Positions 59,365 to 64,000 of a stretch of 64,000 bases of DNA are shown here, piece by piece; positions within the stretch are counted from its first letter, which is position 1; every line of letters begins with the position of its first letter. Source of the stretch: Phycisphaerae bacterium (GTDB lineage: Bacteria; Chloroflexota; Anaerolineae; 4572-78; J111); the NCBI GenBank assembly GCA_028285035.1, contig JANQQF010000019.1:79161-143160 (forward strand), given 5' to 3'. The notes under the pieces were generated by a model. It ran no database searches. It was not told the DNA's origin and saw nothing but the letters and a program-made list of their open reading frames with translations. The position numbers and the translations under genes were made by a program.

Positions 59365-60627
59365 TCAAGCTTGATAAGCTTCCGAATTAATAACCGGTTT
59401 CCGCGACAGCCACACAATCAGAGCCCCAAGCAAGTAGACCCCGATCAGGGTCAGAAAGGCAAATTGATAACTATTGGCGATATCATACCAGTAGCCGACC
59501 AATACCGGGCCAAAGGTAGGCCCGAGAAAAGTGAGGGGCTGGCTGATACCGCGAATGGCCCCGATATTTGCTCGGCCAAAGTAGTTGACCCAGATAAACT
59601 CACCTAGCGGTATTGTGCCGCCAAAGCCAAAGCCATACAAAAAGAAACCGATAAACAAAATTGTTTGTAGATTGAGACCCGTGGCCAGCAGCATCAAACC
59701 AACCCCTAGCGCTGATGTCGAGAAGGCGACAACAACCAGAAATTTAGCATTGAACCGTTGTAAGGTGTAGCCCCACACCCCCTTGGAAGTGAGATTGCCC
59801 AGCCCATTGACGGTGAGAGCGATGGCGGCGATGCTGCGGCTGAACCCACCATCGGTGGCAAAGGGAATTGCATGGACCAAGACAGAGGATAAGGCGGCCA
59901 GATTCAAACCGTAGCCGATCAGTAACAACCAAAATGCGCTGGTACGAACGGCCTCGCGTGTGGTGAGTGAGTGGGACTCGGCGAGATCCGATTGTTGCGT
60001 TTCTTGTTGCGGTGGTGCCGTGTCTCCATCAGGAAACAATCCATAATCTTCAGGCCTGCGCCGCATCACAAAGGCAATCGGGGTAATCACGACCAGAGCG
60101 AAAATTGCTAAGATAGTGTAGCCATTCCGCCAGCCCAACGAGTCGACCACTGTAGTCATCACAATTGGGGTGATGAGTCCGGTGAGCGAAATTCCGATTG
60201 ACCCAATCGCCAAAGCCCAGCCCCGTTGGCGAATAAACCATTTGGTTAAGGTCGCGTTGATAATTAAGGGGCCGAAAAGGCTCCAGCCGACTAACCCTGC
60301 CATGAGGTGTAGGGTTAGATATAAGGCGAAATTTGATTGGCGACCAAGGCTGTAAAAGGTGATGGTCGTGACCAACGTGCCAACAATGATGAGAAGACGC
60401 GGTCCTCGTTGATCAACCAGCCGACCGGCGACGATGCCCGATAAAGCACTTACACCAAGAGCTAACGAAGGGCCTAAGGTGTATTGCCACACCTGCCAAC
60501 CCAATTCCTCAACCATTGGATTTAAGAAGATGCTAACAATGGTCTGCCCGAGACTGACTGCCGTAAATTGGCAGATGATGGCCCCTACCACAATCCAGTG
60601 ACCGTAGTAATTTTGGTTGGTTGGCAA
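59365..60627 (-). CDS. MFS transporter (MCT/OFA-like)
   Basis: Twelve membrane segments are visible. WIVVGAIICQFTAVSLGQTI at the start, GIVAGRLVDQRGPRLLIIVG (MFS motif A-like) and GYGLNLAALSSVLVHAIPFA (seventh helix) resemble monocarboxylate/oxalate-formate type transporters. A central loop is acidic and Gln-rich. AGGAGCC near 60636 serves as ribosome binding site and overlaps a tandem palindrome. Probably imports an organic anion degraded by the neighbouring enzymes. Confidence 0.88.
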   Translation of the reverse strand: MPTNQNYYGHWIVVGAIICQFTAVSLGQTIVSIFLNPMVEELGWQVWQYTLGPSLALGVSALSGIVAGRLVDQRGPRLLIIVGTLVTTITFYSLGRQSNFALYLTLHLMAGLVGWSLFGPLIINATLTKWFIRQRGWALAIGSIGISLTGLITPIVMTTVVDSLGWRNGYTILAIFALVVITPIAFVMRRRPEDYGLFPDGDTAPPQQETQQSDLAESHSLTTREAVRTSAFWLLLIGYGLNLAALSSVLVHAIPFATDGGFSRSIAAIALTVNGLGNLTSKGVWGYTLQRFNAKFLVVVAFSTSALGVGLMLLATGLNLQTILFIGFFLYGFGFGGTIPLGEFIWVNYFGRANIGAIRGISQPLTFLGPTFGPVLVGYWYDIANSYQFAFLTLIGVYLLGALIVWLSRKPVINSEAYQA

Positions 60628-60635
60628 GGTTGGCT

Positions 60636-60661
60636 CCTAAACTTTAGGCCTAAACTTTAGG
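60636..60661. repeat. Two tandem perfect 13-bp palindromes
   Basis: CCTAAACTTTAGG occurs twice head to tail with no spacer (60636-60648 and 60649-60661). It overlaps the DUF3604 stop codon and runs up to the MFS ribosome binding site. It may be an operator, an mRNA processing hairpin, or a local duplication. Confidence 0.7.
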
Positions 60662-62807
60662 CACGTAAATCAAAATAAATCGGGCTAACCCAAGCCATTT
60701 CCCCATCGACCTGGGTCGCTTTGACAAAATAGGGAGTGAGCTTGCCTTTGGGAGGGGTGATTGTTTCGGTTAGGCTGAGGTTCAAGGTTGAGATCTCGGT
60801 GGGATAGCGTTCGACGATCACCTGCATATCAACGCCACCAAAATCGAAGGTTTGGCGGGGTTGAGCGTCGGTTAACTCGGCCAGATTGACTGTCGCTTGA
60901 CCCGCAGCGGAGGCAAAGATCAGGGTGCCGCTGCTGGCGTCATCAAGGATGATGTCGAATCCATCCCGATCCCCGGTGGTTTTGCTGCCGAAACTGATGT
61001 ATGTGTCCGATTGCTCGATAATGCCGTCGGCGATAACATCGAAGGAGAAGAGATCAGCCGCCTGAATGACACAACCTTCAACACGTACTTCACCATCCCA
61101 AGTCACGCGCCGCTGGCGGCCTCGTTCGCGACTGCCTTGCCAGCTGATGCGAATGTGGTTGGATTGGGTGAGCTGCTCGAAGGCTGTGGGGTGGACTTCT
61201 TGGATGATTTCTTTACCGCAGAAAAGCTGGAGGGACTCCAGTGGGGCGGTTCCCGTAACACTAGCCTTTAGTTCGACTGACCCTGCCTCGGTGATGACAT
61301 TGCCCATCGGATGCGATCCAGCAGCAAAATCGAGCAAGATTCGGGCACCCGTGGTGCCGTAGCAGGTGCGGGCTTTTAGAGCATTGAAGATGCTATCGCG
61401 GGTGAGATCGTTACTCAAGACGCAGGTGAGGCCGTTGACGATGCCAAATTCGGTCATCCCTGAGCCTTCGGCACCAGGTCGGCCGTGGTGCCCATCCGAG
61501 TTACACATCACCCCAACGATGTAGTCTTTGTCAAAGGCATCCCACAACATCCACTCAAAAACACCCCAGCAGGAGACCACCTCGACCAAACTGATCAGGT
61601 CTTGATCGAAAAAATTCAACATATTCGCGTAGCGACCACCAACGTGCATACAGACGATCACCTCATCAGAAGGAACCGCTTGTTTCATTTTTTCATAGAA
61701 GGTGCTGGCCGGGTGGGCGGGGCTGAGGTCATTGGCGGAGATGTGGGGGACGAGCCAGTGAGATGAGCGTAAGATAGGATGCCCTTCGCGACGATAGAAG
61801 ATGTTGTGGTCGCCACCAGTGGGGGAACTGCCTGACCACTCGTAGCCGGGGAAAACGACAAATTTGTGGTCTTCATGATACTTTTGGGTGGTGGCATTGA
61901 GATGTTGCCAATATTCGTCGCTGATTTGGAAGTCGTTGCCCTGATGGCTGGTGAAATCGAGCCTGGCCCAGTCGCGCCCAAAGGTGAAGTATTCATCCTC
62001 GGACCCCACCCCGACCGTTTCCGCCGTCTGGGCGTGAAGGTCGCCCCAGAAGCGTTGTTGGGCAGGCTGGATTTGATGAATGGTGATCGGATTACTGCGG
62101 CAGGTGAATGAACCATTGTTTGAGGTGGCGACGAGGTAGCCTTCGCCCGGTTGCCGAGCGATCAGCGTGCGATTTTCGATCTCAACCTCACCTGTACCAA
62201 CCCACTCAAAATTCATCTCGATGGGGGCTGGCATTGGGTTGCGCCATTGATCTTCGCCCTTGACAAAAATTTCGATGGGGGTGTTGACCGTTGCTTGTGA
62301 GGGGAGCAGGCAGATTAGATTAACCATTTCAGCGGCGACGACTTTGACAGACGGTGACTGTGGTAAAGGACGAGGATCAGTCGAGTTAGTGGGATCAACC
62401 ATAACAAAGAAACCAAATTCGGATTCGACATAAGTTTGGGCACGAAGGCCGGGTGAACCGTGGCTGGTATCGCCAAAAATAACAGTGACGGTGTCGCCAG
62501 AGTAGAGTGAGCCGTCATAGACATCAATTACAACGGCTTTGCTTTTTGGCCGAATGTAGCCACGCGGTTGCCAACTGGCTCGTAGTTTAGCTGGGCCATT
62601 CGTAACAGCGGTAGTGTATCCCTCGGCCTGTGGATCATCGAACTGAGGTGAGCCCCAATCAGACACAAGGCGTTGGGCAATCTTAATCTGGCCGCCTGAG
62701 TCGATGCCTAGGCTCCCGACCGTGTAAGTTAATGTCCAGGTGCCGTACGTTCCAGCGACTACAGGTGTTTGGGGGCTAAGGGTAGCGTGGCCTAAAGAAT
62801 GTGTCAT
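60657..62807 (-). CDS. DUF3604 family protein (PHP-like metal-dependent hydrolase)
   Basis: GGAGGAGC precedes the ATG at 62807; a longer frame of 35 codons has no such signal. The first ~240 residues are beta-sandwich domains. RFWGDLHAQTAETVGVGSED, then EYFTFGRDWARLDFTSHQGN and GYEWSGSSPTGGDHNIFYRR, show the DUF3604 core with the DLHxQ and GYEWS metal-site motifs; VGVMCNSDGHHGRPG is a third. These proteins belong to the PHP superfamily and usually neighbour sulfatases and MFS transporters, as here. Reaction unknown. Followed by the MFS gene after 29 bp. Confidence 0.87.
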   Translation of the reverse strand: MTHSLGHATLSPQTPVVAGTYGTWTLTYTVGSLGIDSGGQIKIAQRLVSDWGSPQFDDPQAEGYTTAVTNGPAKLRASWQPRGYIRPKSKAVVIDVYDGSLYSGDTVTVIFGDTSHGSPGLRAQTYVESEFGFFVMVDPTNSTDPRPLPQSPSVKVVAAEMVNLICLLPSQATVNTPIEIFVKGEDQWRNPMPAPIEMNFEWVGTGEVEIENRTLIARQPGEGYLVATSNNGSFTCRSNPITIHQIQPAQQRFWGDLHAQTAETVGVGSEDEYFTFGRDWARLDFTSHQGNDFQISDEYWQHLNATTQKYHEDHKFVVFPGYEWSGSSPTGGDHNIFYRREGHPILRSSHWLVPHISANDLSPAHPASTFYEKMKQAVPSDEVIVCMHVGGRYANMLNFFDQDLISLVEVVSCWGVFEWMLWDAFDKDYIVGVMCNSDGHHGRPGAEGSGMTEFGIVNGLTCVLSNDLTRDSIFNALKARTCYGTTGARILLDFAAGSHPMGNVITEAGSVELKASVTGTAPLESLQLFCGKEIIQEVHPTAFEQLTQSNHIRISWQGSRERGRQRRVTWDGEVRVEGCVIQAADLFSFDVIADGIIEQSDTYISFGSKTTGDRDGFDIILDDASSGTLIFASAAGQATVNLAELTDAQPRQTFDFGGVDMQVIVERYPTEISTLNLSLTETITPPKGKLTPYFVKATQVDGEMAWVSPIYFDLRA

Positions 62808-62941
62808 GGTGCTCCTCCGTTGATTCTGGTTGAGAAGAATTGTAGGACGCGGAAAATACAGAAGACACGGATTTTTTATTTTTTTCGTAGTTTCCGCGAA
62901 TTCCGCGTACAAAGGAATTTTTTGATTTAATAAATTATTAT

Positions 62942-63849
62942 TTATGTTCCCGGTGCCGGAGTGAAGATACCAGACCCCGACGCGGCCAAAACTTGCTCAA
63001 GACCACCACGGGGTTCAAGCTCAGCGGCTTGATCGGCTTTGGCTTGGGCTTCAACTGCGGCGGGATCACAAATCGTTTCAAGCTGGGCCTGACATTTTTG
63101 CAATACATTGGCATACTTTGGATCATCTGCCAAATTGCTGATTTCATTTGGATCATCGTCAAGGTTGAAAAGTTGTGGAGGGAGGTTGGCGGACAGTATT
63201 TCCAAGGGCCGGAACGCAACATAAAGACCACAGCGGTTGAGTAGATCGCATGATATTCGCTGAAAGCAAGGCGTGAGGTATCATTATCGGCGTTGGCTAA
63301 ACGTGGATGTTGAGACCATTGGGCGGGGGCATTTGTGCTCGGTAGCGGGGCTTTATCGAGGGGATAGAGATCGACGAACTCTTGTGGGGCAATAAATGGA
63401 TAATGCGGATAGGCCCAGGAGACAAAGGCCGCCCACGGTTTATCGAGCTTGGTTGAGTCGTTTTTAAGCCAGTCTACTGTCAATTCCGTAGTTTTGCGAT
63501 CAAACGGGGTGTAGGAAAATTCCCCTGGGCCTGCATCTAAGACATTCTGGCGAAATTTTGGGAAATCGGGATAGGTTTCTCGATATAAACTGTAGGCTTC
63601 AGCCATTGTTGAGCCAGGGACTTTGTACATCGGATTACGCTCGTCAAAGCCAGTCGGACTGTCGGCTTCATAATGCAATTTGCCAAAGGTGATGGCCGTG
63701 CGTCCCTGCTCAGTGAGACGATGTCCCCAGCTATCCGTCGTGCGTCCATTATAAGCCACGGCGTTGTCCCAAATTCGATTGCCGTGGGCACCCAGGACGT
63801 GGGGGCTGTGTTGATCAGAACAGAGAAATAGGAAGTTGTATTGAGACAA
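62942..63849 (-). pseudogene. Decayed sulfatase (internal deletions and a frameshift)
   Basis: FLFLCSDQHSPHVLGAHGNR is a sulfatase N-terminus with the first metal ligands, but it passes directly to WDNAVAYNGRTTDSWGHRLT: the ~40 residues that should contain the C/S-x-P-x-R formylglycine motif are missing. A second gap lies between HPRLANADND and RLAFSEYHA, where the second metal site (DHG) belongs. After GPWKYC the frame shifts; the true C-terminus (PPQLFNLDDDPNEISNLADD) continues in the other frame and ends at 62942. The gene cannot encode an active sulfatase. It was probably the first gene of the catabolic set. Confidence 0.85.
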
Positions 63850-63916
63850 TGGAGGCTCCTTTGATAACAGTGATTAGGTCTAATACTGGGTATTAGTGGT
63901 GTAGTGGTTAGTTGTC

Positions 63917-63937
63917 ACACGTCAATAGAACGTGTGC
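63917..63937. repeat. Small palindrome upstream of the sulfatase remnant
   Basis: CACACGT and ACGTGTG flank a 7-nt loop (CAATAGA), 68 bp upstream of the decayed sulfatase start. Possible old operator. Confidence 0.4.
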
Positions 63938-63949
63938 GAGTTAGTAACA

Positions 63950-63999
63950 AAAGCATCAATAGATTGTGTTGAACCTTAACAAATAAAGCATCAATAGAT
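63950..63999 (+). repeat. Direct repeat at the window edge
   Basis: AAAGCATCAATAGAT occurs at 63950-63964 and again at 63985-63999, 35 bp apart, and the related CGTCAATAGAACG lies just before. The series may continue beyond the window. Confidence 0.5.
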
Positions 64000-64000
64000 C

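Noticed and set aside
63950..64000. Possible CRISPR array at the right edge
   Set aside because: Only two 15-bp units with a 20-bp gap; too short for CRISPR repeats and no cas gene nearby.

Overview
The window looks like a chromosomal segment of a Chloroflexota bacterium, probably of the Anaerolineae/Caldilineae side; this is inference, since no rRNA is present. The signs are secreted proteins ending in a short Tyr-Leu-Pro-Leu-Ile type tail, lipoproteins with long Thr-Pro linkers, PTPS-related polytopic membrane proteins, a LuxR regulator fused to an alpha/beta hydrolase, and a bimodal ChlI/ChlD gene. No tRNA, rRNA, CRISPR array or intact insertion sequence was seen.

Layout. (1) 1-15.2 kb is a surface/secretome block: two tandem relatives of a VCBS-repeat metalloprotease on +, then on - a gingipain-like C25 peptidase, a beta-helix protein, an OmpR-type regulator, a small tailed protein and a tail-collar protein. 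Four 11-bp phased direct repeats lie between regulator and beta-helix gene. (2) 15.7-19.2 kb holds an ECF41 sigma factor with its partner oxidoreductase, preceded by an ECF41-type promoter, and a BaiN-like flavoprotein. (3) 19.2-24.3 kb holds a membrane-anchored HExxH peptidase and three Thr-Pro-linker lipoproteins. (4) 24.5-30 kb is a mixed regulatory stretch: a RecA-like protein without the Walker A lysine behind a textbook SOS promoter, a divergent PurA relative, small membrane proteins, LuxR and TetR regulators, and twin TetR operators. (5) 30-37 kb is housekeeping and cofactor metabolism: DUF2231, cobalamin adenosyltransferase, TsaD, NUDIX, ChlI/ChlD with a frameshift site, and an EF-G2-like GTPase. 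(6) 37-47 kb carries an HD hydrolase, three PTPS-related membrane proteins, two receiver proteins with C-terminal membrane anchors and a LysM/zinc-ribbon membrane protein. (7) 47-50 kb is UvrA. (8) 50-55.5 kb is an operon-like set for a three-subunit molybdenum hydroxylase with an enoyl-CoA hydratase and an unusual SDR. (9) 55.8-57 kb is an OsmC gene preceded by a compact unit with a perfect sigma70-type promoter, a cysteine-codon-rich mini-ORF, RNA hairpins and two intrinsic terminators, plus a 43-aa gene. (10) 57.2-63.8 kb is a catabolic set: HpnZ-like dehydrogenase, MBL-fold hydrolase, MFS transporter, DUF3604 protein and a decayed sulfatase.

The observations most worth following are the tail-anchored receiver pair (42.7-44.0 kb), the Cys-rich leader/RNA unit upstream of osmC (56.4-56.8 kb), the SOS-controlled degenerate RecA paralog (24.6-25.4 kb), the A9 slippery site joining ChlI and ChlD (33.8 kb), the divergent PurA homolog (25.8-27.0 kb), and the shared C-terminal tail of five secreted proteins (0-14.2 kb).
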